DNA from: an uncultured Bacteroidales bacterium
GTDB taxonomy: Bacteria > Bacteroidota > Bacteroidia > Bacteroidales > WCHB1-69
Direction of reading: 5' to 3'
DNA: 64,000 bases
NCBI GenBank assembly: GCA_946413585.1
Contig: CAMKLG010000011.1
Span: forward strand, 1-64,000
Shown here: in pieces, positions 27,050 through 36,500 of the stretch
How the letters are laid out: each line of letters starts with the position of its first letter
Numbering within the stretch: position 1 is the stretch's first letter
The notes under the pieces: model-generated
Databases searched by the model: none
Told to the model about the DNA's origin: nothing
Seen by the model: only the letters and a program-made list of their open reading frames with translations
Position numbers and translations under genes: made by a program

Positions 27050-27934
27050 ATGTTGAATATGAACACTATAAAAAACATAATTTTCATAACGGCAGTGATG
27101 GCTTTGCTGGCGGGCTGCGGTAAGAAAGAGATGCCTGTGGATGCCACGAAGGCAGCATCCTCGCCCACAGAAAAAGCCGCCGATGCTGAAGAGGATGTGC
27201 CGGATGCAAGGCTGACCACGATAGGCAAAGTGGTGGCCACCCGATACGCCGACCTGGCCTTCGAGACGGCGTTGCCCATCGAACGTGTGCTGGTTCGCAA
27301 CGGACAGCATGTCAAGCAGGGGCAAACCCTTGCCGTGCTGGAGGTCTTCAAGCTACGCAACGCCATCGAGCAGCAGGAGCAAGCCATCGAGAAGGCGCAG
27401 TTAGAGATGGAGCAGGCCGATTTGAAAATGCAGGATGTGATTATCACGCAGGGTTATGACCCCGACAAGGCCTCCTCGGTGCCCGAAAAGGTGAGGCACA
27501 ACGCCGACGTGAAGTCCGGTTACGCCTTGTCGAAGAGTGAACTTGCGGCCGCGCACACACGACTTGCGGCCGCCCAGCATGAGCTGCGAAGCGGAACACT
27601 GACAGCCCCGTTCGACGGCGTGGTGGCCAACCTCAGTGTCCAAGCCCACCAGCTGGCACAACCCAGTCAGGTGGTCTGCCGCGTGATTGATGACAAGGAA
27701 ATGCAGGTCGAGTTCCACGTGATGGAAACCGAGCTGCCGCTTTTCAAGACAGGCACGGAGGTCACAGTGATCCCCTTGGTTGATAAAACAGCCCGTCACA
27801 AGGCCGTGGTCAACGAAATCAACCCGATGGTCGATGCCCAGGGCACCGTCACCATACGCGCCCGCCTCACCACAGCCACAGACCTGTTCGACGGGATGAA
27901 TGTGGAGGTGATTAGAATACCCCAAATTCCCTAA
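27050..27934 (+). CDS. RND/HlyD-type periplasmic adaptor lipoprotein
   Basis: Lipobox VMALLAGC; ERVLVRNGQHVKQGQTLAVLEV; SGTLTAPFDGVVANLSVQ. Confidence 0.88.
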   Translation: MLNMNTIKNIIFITAVMALLAGCGKKEMPVDATKAASSPTEKAADAEEDVPDARLTTIGKVVATRYADLAFETALPIERVLVRNGQHVKQGQTLAVLEVFKLRNAIEQQEQAIEKAQLEMEQADLKMQDVIITQGYDPDKASSVPEKVRHNADVKSGYALSKSELAAAHTRLAAAQHELRSGTLTAPFDGVVANLSVQAHQLAQPSQVVCRVIDDKEMQVEFHVMETELPLFKTGTEVTVIPLVDKTARHKAVVNEINPMVDAQGTVTIRARLTTATDLFDGMNVEVIRIPQIP

Positions 27935-27994
27935 GCAGCCCCGTTAGGGGCAAGAGTTCGGTAGCCAGGGGTCAGGCGTGAGGGACGAACTCAG
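27919..27994. repeat. Bacteroidota intergenic REP-like element, copy B (overlaps end of preceding CDS)
   Basis: accccaaattccctaagcagccccgttaggggcaagagttcggtagccaggggtcaggcgtgagggacgaac. Confidence 0.8.
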
Positions 27995-28040
27995 TATTTG
28001 GGATGAGAAGGGAATCAATGATTATGAATGATGAATTAAT

Positions 28041-29513
28041 ATGAGATATCGGATTTTTTTTGGTTTATGGGTTTTGATGGTTTTCGGGGGTGGCACGGGC
28101 TTTGCGCAGCGGAAGGTGGTGCTTGACCTGGAACGCGCCGTGCGCCTGGCCACCGACAGTTCGCTCACGGCGCAGAAACACCAGAGCGTGTACGACATCT
28201 CGCGCTATCAATACCTGTCGTGGGTTGCCACCCGAAAGCCGCAGATCTCCTTGGAAGCCACCCCTTTCCTGCATGAGCGGTACATGACTCGGCGCTATCT
28301 TTCGTTCGAGGACATCGACGAATTCCGGATGCAGCAGGACATCTATTCCCAGGCGGGCATCACTATCACGCAAGCTATGGAGCCGTGGGGTGGCGAGTTC
28401 TATGGCTCTTCACAACTCGGTTTCCTTCACACGTTCGGCGAGATCAGCCAAAACCAATTCATGACCATCCCGATTGCAGTGGGATACCGTCAGAATCTAC
28501 TTTTCTACAACCCATGGAAATGGGCAAAGAAGATCGAACCGTTGAAGCTCAGTCGCGCCGAGCAGGAGCTTTCCTACGGCATCGAGACGGCGAGTGAGCA
28601 GGCGGTGGAGAAATTCTTCAACTTGGCCATGGCTCAAGACGGTTTGCGCATGGCGGAGAAGTTTCTCGCGTCGTGCGATACCATCTACGCCATTGCCGAA
28701 CGCCGTTTCAACATTGCCAGCATTTCTAAAGCGGAACTTTCCATTCTCCAATTGGACAAGACCAACGCCCGCATCGCACTCGCCAATGCGCGTATCGCCC
28801 ACACTCGTGCCATGCAGGAGTTGGCGACTTACCTCGGGATGGACCGTTCCACATACCTAGAACTGGAAGTTCCCGACCTTATGCAGGGGTTGCGCATCGA
28901 CACTGAGGAGGCGGTACGAAATGCCCGCGAGAACAATCCCCGCTACATGGAGAGCCGTCAGACCACCGAGGAAGCACGCCGCGATGCCGCAAAAGCCCGT
29001 GTGGAAAAGAATCTCAACCTGAGTCTGGATGTCAGCATAGGCCTCAACCAGGTGGCATACCGCTTTGTGGACGCCTACATGCACCCGCTTTTGCAGGACA
29101 TGGCGATGGTGACGCTCTCCGTGCCGATCGTTGATTGGGGAAAGCGCAAAAACGCGTACATGGCCGCCATGAGCAAGGTGGAGGCCGCCGAACGTGCTGA
29201 ACAGGAGGTCGCCCGCGACACGGAACTCGACGTGATGCTGACGGTCAGCGAGTTCAACGAGCAGCAGACCATTGTGGAAGCCTCCCAAGAAGCACTGAAC
29301 ATTGCGGAAGAGGCGTACAATCAGACCCTTCTCCGTTTTATCAAGGCACAGGCGAACACCACCGACCTCTCTTTGGCGCAGACGAACTGGCTGACCGCCC
29401 AGCAGAACAAAATCGCCAGCCTGCAGAATTATTGGATCACCTACTACCGCCTGCGCCGTCTGACCCTTTATGACTATCAGCAAAGACAAGTTATCCGGTA
29501 TGTTCGCGAATAG
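28041..29513 (+). CDS. TolC-family outer membrane protein
   Basis: Signal peptide; coiled-coil repeats RYMESRQTTEEARRDAAKARVEKNLNLSLDVSIGLNQ; VPIVDWGKRKNAYMAA. Confidence 0.9.
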   Translation: MRYRIFFGLWVLMVFGGGTGFAQRKVVLDLERAVRLATDSSLTAQKHQSVYDISRYQYLSWVATRKPQISLEATPFLHERYMTRRYLSFEDIDEFRMQQDIYSQAGITITQAMEPWGGEFYGSSQLGFLHTFGEISQNQFMTIPIAVGYRQNLLFYNPWKWAKKIEPLKLSRAEQELSYGIETASEQAVEKFFNLAMAQDGLRMAEKFLASCDTIYAIAERRFNIASISKAELSILQLDKTNARIALANARIAHTRAMQELATYLGMDRSTYLELEVPDLMQGLRIDTEEAVRNARENNPRYMESRQTTEEARRDAAKARVEKNLNLSLDVSIGLNQVAYRFVDAYMHPLLQDMAMVTLSVPIVDWGKRKNAYMAAMSKVEAAERAEQEVARDTELDVMLTVSEFNEQQTIVEASQEALNIAEEAYNQTLLRFIKAQANTTDLSLAQTNWLTAQQNKIASLQNYWITYYRLRRLTLYDYQQRQVIRYVRE

Positions 29514-29578
29514 AAGTATGGGAGAAGATGCATGTCAGGAAGCAGAAAGAAATTTACAGAATCAAAGAATAAACGATT

Positions 29579-29761
29579 ATGGAAAAACTGACAAAAGAAC
29601 AAGTTGAGCAAAAGAAAGAACAGCTCGTGAAGTTATTAAAAGAAGCCCAAGTCCTGAAGGACGAGCTCATGGCCGTGGGGGAATGGCCTCTTGACGAGGA
29701 CGATCTCGACAGCGTCACCGGCGGAATATTCGTAGGCGGCCAACAAAATGATTGGATATAA
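29579..29761 (+). CDS. Double-glycine leader precursor peptide 5 (60 aa)
   Basis: MEKLTKEQVEQKKEQLVKLLKEAQVLKDELMAVGEWPLDEDDLDSVTGG|IFVGGQQNDWI. Confidence 0.85.
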   Translation: MEKLTKEQVEQKKEQLVKLLKEAQVLKDELMAVGEWPLDEDDLDSVTGGIFVGGQQNDWI

Positions 29762-29777
29762 TCCTTGTTGATTGCCG

Positions 29778-31106
29778 TTAGTTGCCCAATGCCACCTGCG
29801 CCGCCAACATCTCCTCAACTTCATCCTTGCGGTAGTCGGATAACTTGATCGTATAGTACCGGTCGTAGTCTGGATGGAGGACGCAGAGAATCATGGAAGA
29901 AATCTTCATATTGTATTGGTTCTCAAGGATGTACTTGTAGAAGCTTTGCTGGAGTTCGTAATGGTAATAGCTGGAGTTGTCAAGGTGAGAGAGGATGGAG
30001 AGGCCGCGTCCGATGCCGTACTTTTTGGGATAGCCGTCGATGATGAGGTGTTTGCTGCGCTTCCAATCAACCATCACGAAGTTGCCGTCGGGTTTGCGGA
30101 AAAGCGCATCCACAGTGCCCGCAATGCCGTATTGGGGCAGCGTGACAATCTTTTCGGCATCGTAGAATGACAGGCCGCGCTTCTGTATCTGTTCCTCATG
30201 AAATTTCAGAAACATCTGGAATTCTTTGAAGTCTTCGCGGTGTGGTTTGCCCTTCAGAAAATACTCGATTTGCTGGTGCATCTCGGTACCGCGCTCTGAT
30301 GGCTCCAGCATTTTGCGGATTACTTCTTCGCGTGTCTTCCCTGACTCTTTCATAAACTTCTCAATATAAGCCTCTTCGTCAAAATAGGGGAAGAACTTTT
30401 CGATGAGGGTGGTCACGGAAATATAGTCGGCGGTTCCAGTGGTGTTGCGCTGGTCGGCATAGGTGTGCGTCGCTTCGTTAAAGATGATTTGCGGTGCCTC
30501 GGCAGCTGTAAAATGCTTCTTTGCGATGCTTTGATGTAACGAATTCAGGTAATCTGGGCATCCAAAGGACTGTATTCCCAAATATTTTTCCCTATACAAA
30601 TTACGTTCCTGTTCCACGGCTTCCTTGAAAGTCCAACGTTTCTCGGGAACGACCCCGCTCGAGAATTCTACGGAGCTGTCTTGTAAGCAGTTGATGAGGT
30701 TCTTCAGTAATTGTACGCAGGCTTCGGGTTGTGTGCGCACTTGCCGTTCTGTGAAGCGCACCACTGTCCAGCCGCAGCGGTTGAAGTATTCGTCGCGCAC
30801 GTCATCTTTCCCTTCCACGTAATGCAGCGGCACGCGATACCACCCATCGTAAGGAACGTCAATCTCCACATCCACGAAGATGCCGTTGCGCTCGTCCACC
30901 AGCGCCATCGCGGGTTCGTAAGGGATCGCGCGACAGGGCACGGGCAGGCACACGTCATGGTGCAGCAACGGTTTGAGGTCGCTGCTTGTCAACATGTTGA
31001 AAAAATATTCGTCGGAAAAACTGCGGATGTCGGAACGGCTAAATTGTGGCGGAATGACATCCGCGTTCTCTGTGGACCATGAAATGATTGGGTAACCTGT
31101 TTTCAT
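29778..31106 (-). CDS. Protein with C-terminal PD-(D/E)XK nuclease-like domain and an N-terminal DUF559/endonuclease-like region
   Basis: C-terminal GIAGTVDALFRKPDGNFVMVDWKRSK (Cas4/AddB-like D...DWK); N-terminal IFVDVEIDVPYDG...DDVRDEYFNRCGWTVVRFTERQV. Confidence 0.65.
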   Translation of the reverse strand: MKTGYPIISWSTENADVIPPQFSRSDIRSFSDEYFFNMLTSSDLKPLLHHDVCLPVPCRAIPYEPAMALVDERNGIFVDVEIDVPYDGWYRVPLHYVEGKDDVRDEYFNRCGWTVVRFTERQVRTQPEACVQLLKNLINCLQDSSVEFSSGVVPEKRWTFKEAVEQERNLYREKYLGIQSFGCPDYLNSLHQSIAKKHFTAAEAPQIIFNEATHTYADQRNTTGTADYISVTTLIEKFFPYFDEEAYIEKFMKESGKTREEVIRKMLEPSERGTEMHQQIEYFLKGKPHREDFKEFQMFLKFHEEQIQKRGLSFYDAEKIVTLPQYGIAGTVDALFRKPDGNFVMVDWKRSKHLIIDGYPKKYGIGRGLSILSHLDNSSYYHYELQQSFYKYILENQYNMKISSMILCVLHPDYDRYYTIKLSDYRKDEVEEMLAAQVALGN

Positions 31107-31117
31107 CGTTGTGTTCT

Positions 31118-31208
31118 CGTCATTCGTTTCCGTTATTTGTTCCCGTTATTTGTTCCCGTTATTCGTTTCCGTTATTTGTTCCCGTTATTCGTTTCCGTTA
31201 TTTGTTCC
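31118..31208. repeat. 13-bp tandem repeat (cgttatttgttcc / cgttattcgtttc), about 6-7 units
   Basis: Direct reading of 31118-31208. Confidence 0.9.
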
Positions 31209-31312
31209 CAGGGCTCGCTTCGCTCACCCTGGGCTTGCATAGGTCGGACTTTCAGTCCTTTTTGGAATATGTTCAAATATTTTTTTTTGGTACGTTAATC
31301 GTTAATCATCGA

Positions 31313-31783
31313 TCATTTCTTCTCGAATTTCTCCAGCACAATACCGAAACTTTCAATGCCCTGCACTACGTCGTCGCGCATTCCTTGGGTGACCGTGAAG
31401 GTATATTCGCCTCGGTAGGGGAAACGGACTTTGGGCTGGAATAGGAATTTGTTATCTTTCAGGCGACCGTTGCCTTTGCCGGTCCATTTGCCGAATTTAT
31501 CGCATAGGATGAATCCCAATGTGTCTTGTTCGCTGTGACCGTCAGGGTATTCCGTCTTCATGAAGACGTAGAAGTTCTGCGTTTCGAAGTCGGTGGTGTT
31601 TCTCAACAAGATGTACATGTTGAAATATTGCATTGAATCTTCAATGTTGACTTTGAATTGGAGCGGGTTGTCAATCGACCACTTCTCGTTGGGGAGCATG
31701 GTCACTTCCCCGTAATACTCGTTGCGGTTGCAGCTGCAGAAGAACAGTGCAAATAAGGAGGTAATGAGTAGGAATTTTTTCAT
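31313..31783 (-). CDS. gldH: Gliding motility lipoprotein GldH
   Basis: Lipobox FALFFCSC; W.I..PL.F...I.D...YF.M.I.LRNT.DF...N.Y.F pattern; next to the PSP1 gene. Confidence 0.85.
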   Translation of the reverse strand: MKKFLLITSLFALFFCSCNRNEYYGEVTMLPNEKWSIDNPLQFKVNIEDSMQYFNMYILLRNTTDFETQNFYVFMKTEYPDGHSEQDTLGFILCDKFGKWTGKGNGRLKDNKFLFQPKVRFPYRGEYTFTVTQGMRDDVVQGIESFGIVLEKFEKK

Positions 31784-31789
31784 AATGGG

Positions 31790-33382
31790 TTAGGAATCAG
31801 CAATATGTTTCAATTCTTCGGCACTGACGTTGTTGTTCTCCTCCATCTTCTTTTGGTTGACGACGGCGAATTCCTCCAGATTGTCGGGCATCTTGCCTTG
31901 CTCGTTCATTTTGATGATGTGTTTTACTTTCTCCAAAGGGATGGAGAAGATAGTAGAGGGGTCGTTATCGTAAGAGTACCATACGATTTTTTTGAAAATG
32001 TCGATTTTATTGTAGATGCCCTTGCCTTTTTGGGTTTTGAGTACCACATTTGAGGCGGGAAATTCCTTAAGCTCGCGCTGGTAGGTTTCTTGCTCGAAGT
32101 TGAGGCAGCATTTGAGTTTGCCGCACATTCCGGCGAGCTTCTGTGGGTTGAGGGAGAGCTGTTGTGTGCGAGCGGTGTTGGTGGATACGGATTGGAAGTT
32201 GGTGAGCCACTGGGAACAGCAGAGTTCGCGGCCGCAGGAACCTATGCCGCCTAATCGCGCTGCCTCTTGACGGACACCAATCTGCCGCATCTCGATACGG
32301 ATGTGGAATTGTTCGGCTAAAATTTTGATGAGTTCGCGGAAATCGACGCGCTCTTCGGCCGAATAGTAGAATATGGCTTTCGTGCCATCCCCTTGATACT
32401 CGACGTCATTGACCTTCATCTTCAGATTGAGGTCCCAGGCGGTGTAACGGGAGGAGAGCATCGTGGCATATTCCTTATCCACAGTGGCGATCCACTCTTC
32501 GATGTCGGCGTAACGGGCGTGGCGGTAGAGTTTCTTGACCACGTCTTCGGGTTTCACGCGCTTGGCTTGCATTTGGCGCTGCACTTGCAACCCCAGCATG
32601 GAGATGATGCCGATGTCGTGGCCTGGGCTGGCTTCCACAGCCACGATGTCGCCTACGCGGAAGGTGATGTTCGGCGGGAGTAGGTAGAAATCCTTATGGC
32701 TGTTTTTGAAACGCACCTCGGCGATGGGAAACTCCAGATGTTCGAGGCTGATATCCAAGTTGTCCATCCAGTTGACGGAGGGCAGTTTGCAAGAGCTGTA
32801 TTGATATTGCTGACAATGAGCATGTTCTGGATTTGGTAAGCCTTTGAGGCCCCGGGTGTGGAAGATGTTGGCCGCAATGGAGTCTGCTTCGTAGGAAACG
32901 CCCGTGCGAATGTCCATGTCAAGGTAAGGTTCCCAATCCTCACCGGCGGGAACGTTGCTTTCCAAGTCCTGTTTATCGACTGTGGCAGTCTTTTTGCGCA
33001 TCATATTGGTCACCTCTTCCAGCTCTTCAGCTGTCATGGTGTCGAAATATTCGCGGTCTTCCTCTTCTTCGCCTTCAGCGTGCACCAAACCGGGGTCTTT
33101 CAACAGCCGTTCTCCACTCGCTTTTCCTCTCTTCCGGTTGTTGTCCTTGTCTTTACGTTCGCCGTTTTTGTTCCCATTGCCATTCTTGTTAGGATTTGGG
33201 TTGTTTCCGGCGTTATTGTTTTTACCTGGGGTCTCCTGTTTGGGATCAGCGTCTGTTTTTTGTTCTTTTTTAGAATCAACAGGCTTTTTTTCAGCTATAT
33301 CCTTAGGTTGATTGTTCTCTGTTTGAGGTTCAGAACCTTCTCTATTCTTATGATTTCTCCGTCTATTATTATCGTTTCTCAT
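31790..33382 (-). CDS. PSP1-domain protein (RicT/YaaT-like)
   Basis: FYYSAEERVDFRELIKILAEQFHIRIEMRQIGVRQEAARLGGIGSCGRELCCSQWL...SLNPQKLAGMCGKLKCCLNFE. Confidence 0.92.
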   Translation of the reverse strand: MRNDNNRRRNHKNREGSEPQTENNQPKDIAEKKPVDSKKEQKTDADPKQETPGKNNNAGNNPNPNKNGNGNKNGERKDKDNNRKRGKASGERLLKDPGLVHAEGEEEEDREYFDTMTAEELEEVTNMMRKKTATVDKQDLESNVPAGEDWEPYLDMDIRTGVSYEADSIAANIFHTRGLKGLPNPEHAHCQQYQYSSCKLPSVNWMDNLDISLEHLEFPIAEVRFKNSHKDFYLLPPNITFRVGDIVAVEASPGHDIGIISMLGLQVQRQMQAKRVKPEDVVKKLYRHARYADIEEWIATVDKEYATMLSSRYTAWDLNLKMKVNDVEYQGDGTKAIFYYSAEERVDFRELIKILAEQFHIRIEMRQIGVRQEAARLGGIGSCGRELCCSQWLTNFQSVSTNTARTQQLSLNPQKLAGMCGKLKCCLNFEQETYQRELKEFPASNVVLKTQKGKGIYNKIDIFKKIVWYSYDNDPSTIFSIPLEKVKHIIKMNEQGKMPDNLEEFAVVNQKKMEENNNVSAEELKHIADS

Positions 33383-33466
33383 TGTTTAGTTTATTGGGGT
33401 GCAAAGATAGTATTTTTTTTGTTTGGTAGGGAATAGGGAATAGGGAAGAGTCTAAGTTTAAGTCTG

Positions 33467-33520
33467 CTAATAGCTAAAAAAAAAGGCCACCTGATCGGCA
33501 GCCTTTTTTTTTGCTATTAG
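33467..33520. terminator. Bidirectional hairpin terminator
   Basis: ctaatagctaaaaaaaaaggccacctgatcggcagccttttttttgctattag. Confidence 0.85.
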
Positions 33521-33535
33521 AATAACCAAAAGTGA

Positions 33536-36500
33536 TTATTTCTTGTTGTCGTTGTTAACGGCAATCGCTTTTTTATCTTTTTTCAGTTTCAGCAAGTCGT
33601 ATGCCAACGGGTTGGACACGAAGATACCAGAGTAAGTACCGAACGCGATACCGATGAACATAGCGAAGATGAAACCGCGGATGACCTCACCACCGAAGAT
33701 GAAGATCACGAGCAATACCACGAGGGTGGTGGCTGCGGTGTTCACGTTACGACCCAACGTGCCATTGATAGCGGCATTGAAGTTGTCGTAGTTGCTGCGT
33801 TTCGGATAGAGTGCCAAGTTCTCACGCACACGGTCGAAGATGACCACCACGTTGTTGATGGAGTAACCGATGACTGTCAGGATTGCGGCGATGAAGTTCT
33901 GGTCGATCTCCATGGTGAACGGCATGATCTTGTAAAGCAGTGAGAACATACCGATGGTCAGGAAGGAGTCGTGGAACAGGGCGAAGACACCTGCCATACC
34001 GAATTGCCAGTTGCGGAAGCGGATGGCGATGTAGATGAAGATCAACACCAGGGAAGCCAGCACTGCCCAGAAGGCGTTGCGCAGCAACTCGCGTGCCACG
34101 GTAGGTTGAATCTTCGATGAAGATTGGATACCACGGACATCGTTGGTCAAGTGCGTGAAGTCGTATTCGGTGAGGTCTTGTTTTTCATAGAAGCCCTTCA
34201 AAGCGACGAACAATTTGTGTTCGCATTCAGCGTCGTCCTTAATATCGTTGCTCTCAATCTTGTAGTTGGTCACGATACGGACTTGGTTGTTGCTACCGAA
34301 GGTTTTCACCTCAGGAGAACCGCCGAATTCTTTGATGACAGCTTCACGGACATCTTTCGTCACCACATCCTTGTCGAAACGCACCACATAGCTACGGCCG
34401 CCGGTGAAGTCAACGCCGGGTTGCAAACCGATGGTGATGAAGGAGATGATAGAGACGACGATCAAAGTGCCGGAAAGAATGTAGAACACTTTTCTGGTCT
34501 TGAGGAAGTCGAAGTGAGTGTTGGTGAAGGCATTGATGGTAGCTGCGGTGCCAACGGAGAAGTCTTTACCTTTCTTCAAGCGAGCTTCGATGATCATGCG
34601 GGACACGAGGATAGCGGTGAACAGGGAGGACAAGATACCGATGATCAACGTGGTGGCGAAACCTTGAATAGGACCGGAACCGAAGATGTAAAGTACGATA
34701 GCGGTGATCAAGGTGGTGACGTTACCGTCGATGATAGCGGAGTAGGAATTCTTGAAACCTTCGTCAACGGCCACGCGGATGCCTTTGCCGGCGCGAACTT
34801 CCTCGCGCACGCGTTCATATATAATAACGTTGGCGTCAACGGCCATACCCAATGTCAGGACGATACCGGCGATACCAGGCAGGGTAAGCACAGCACCCAT
34901 AGATGCGAGGATACCGATGATGAAGAACACGTTCAACAGCAGGGCGAGGTCAGCGACGAGACCGGCGCGGCTGTAGTACAAGAACATGTAGATGATGACC
35001 AAAATGAAGGCGCCGAGGAAAGAGAGCAAACCGGAGCGGATGGATTCCTTACCTAGGGTAGGACCCACGATTTCGGATTGGACGATGTTGACGCCAGCTT
35101 CCAGGTTACCGGAGTTCAGGACAGTGGCAAGGTCCTTAGCCTCTTCGATGGTGAAGTTACCAGAAATTTCAGAGTTGCCGTTCGGGATTTCGCCGCGCAC
35201 GGAAGGTGCGGAATAGACGAATTGGTCAAGCACGATGGCGATGCAGGTGGGGTTGTCGTTTGTACCCTTGGCAGCGGCCTCGCGGGTGATTTTGCGCCAT
35301 TCGTCGGCAGCTTGGTCTTCCATGGACATGGTCACGACCACGCGGTTGTTTTGGTCAACATCCTGGCGGGCGGTGCGCACCACACGGTTGCCGTTGATGG
35401 TTTCGGAGCTCAACAGCGGTCCGATACGGTCGTTTTTCTTTTTCAAAGGATAGAGCGGGTATGCAGTACCTGCGTTGTTCAGTTTCTCAGGAGAACCCCA
35501 GTAGAAGACTACGTTCGGGTCGCCTAAAATCTTCTGAAGTTCAGGCAGCATTTGGTCAATCTTCGGCATGTCAGCCTCACGGAAGTAGGCGATGACATTG
35601 AAGCCGCCGGTGACTGCATGGCTGAGGATGGCACCCTCGCCAATTTCAGCGTCTTCCTCGTCTTCGTCTTCATCCTCATTAGCCTCCGTGTTGGCGGTGG
35701 CGAGGGTGGAGTCGATGGCGAGAGCTGCGTCCAAAGTGGAATCCGCCGTGGTGGCCGGGGTCTCTTCTTTTTGGTTCTTCAGTTGCTCAGCCAGTTTGGC
35801 ATCCGCTTCCATGAAGCGCATTTGGATGGATTTGCCGCCCACGATATCACGATAGACTTCCCAGAACTCCAGTTTAGCGGTGCTCTTCAAGAGGTCGGTG
35901 ACGCGTTCGGGTTCCTTCACGCCAGGCAACTCCACGAGGATGCGGCCGCCTTGCAGCATTTGCAGGTTGGGCTGAGCCACACCGAAACGGTCGATACGAG
36001 TGCGCAGAATCTTGAAGGTACGATCGACGATTTCAGAGCTCTCCTTGCGGATGTAGGTGATGATTTGGTCGTCGGAAGCATTCTTCAAACCGGAGCGCTC
36101 GCCGAAATAGGTGCGCAGGTTGGCGTTGTTGAGGTTCAGCGCTTTCTTTTCAGCGTTGAAATTCTTCACGAAAATATCAATAAAGTCGCCGTTTACCGTC
36201 TTGGCGTATTCGACTTGAGCTTTCTCAAAAGCGTTTTTGAACAATTGGTCGTCAGTGTTGGATGCCAGGCTCTTCACAGCATCGGGCATGGAGATCTCCA
36301 ACGTCACGTTCATACCGCCCTTCAGGTCCAAACCGAGGTTCAACTCTTTGTACTTACATTGTTTGTAAGTGTTTCCGAGATAGACGGATGAGTCGTTCAT
36401 GTTGGTCAGATACTGACGCGTACGGGCATCCACTAAGGAGTCCACCAAATGTTTCTCAAGCATAACGTCACCGTTTGCCATTTTCTTTACTTCTGCGATG

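Noticed and set aside
12361-29761. Classical lanthipeptide, thiopeptide or sactipeptide cluster
   Set aside because: No LanM/LanB, YcaO, radical SAM or other modification enzyme among the ORFs; cores lack Cys and Ser/Thr-Cys patterns.
29778-31106. Cas4 of a CRISPR system
   Set aside because: PD-(D/E)XK motif present but no Fe-S cysteines typical of Cas4 and no CRISPR or cas neighbours.
34124-36391. Long plus-strand ORFs (310, 149 and 279 aa) opposite secDF
   Set aside because: Antisense shadows of the well-supported SecDF coding frame; low-complexity translations with no domain.
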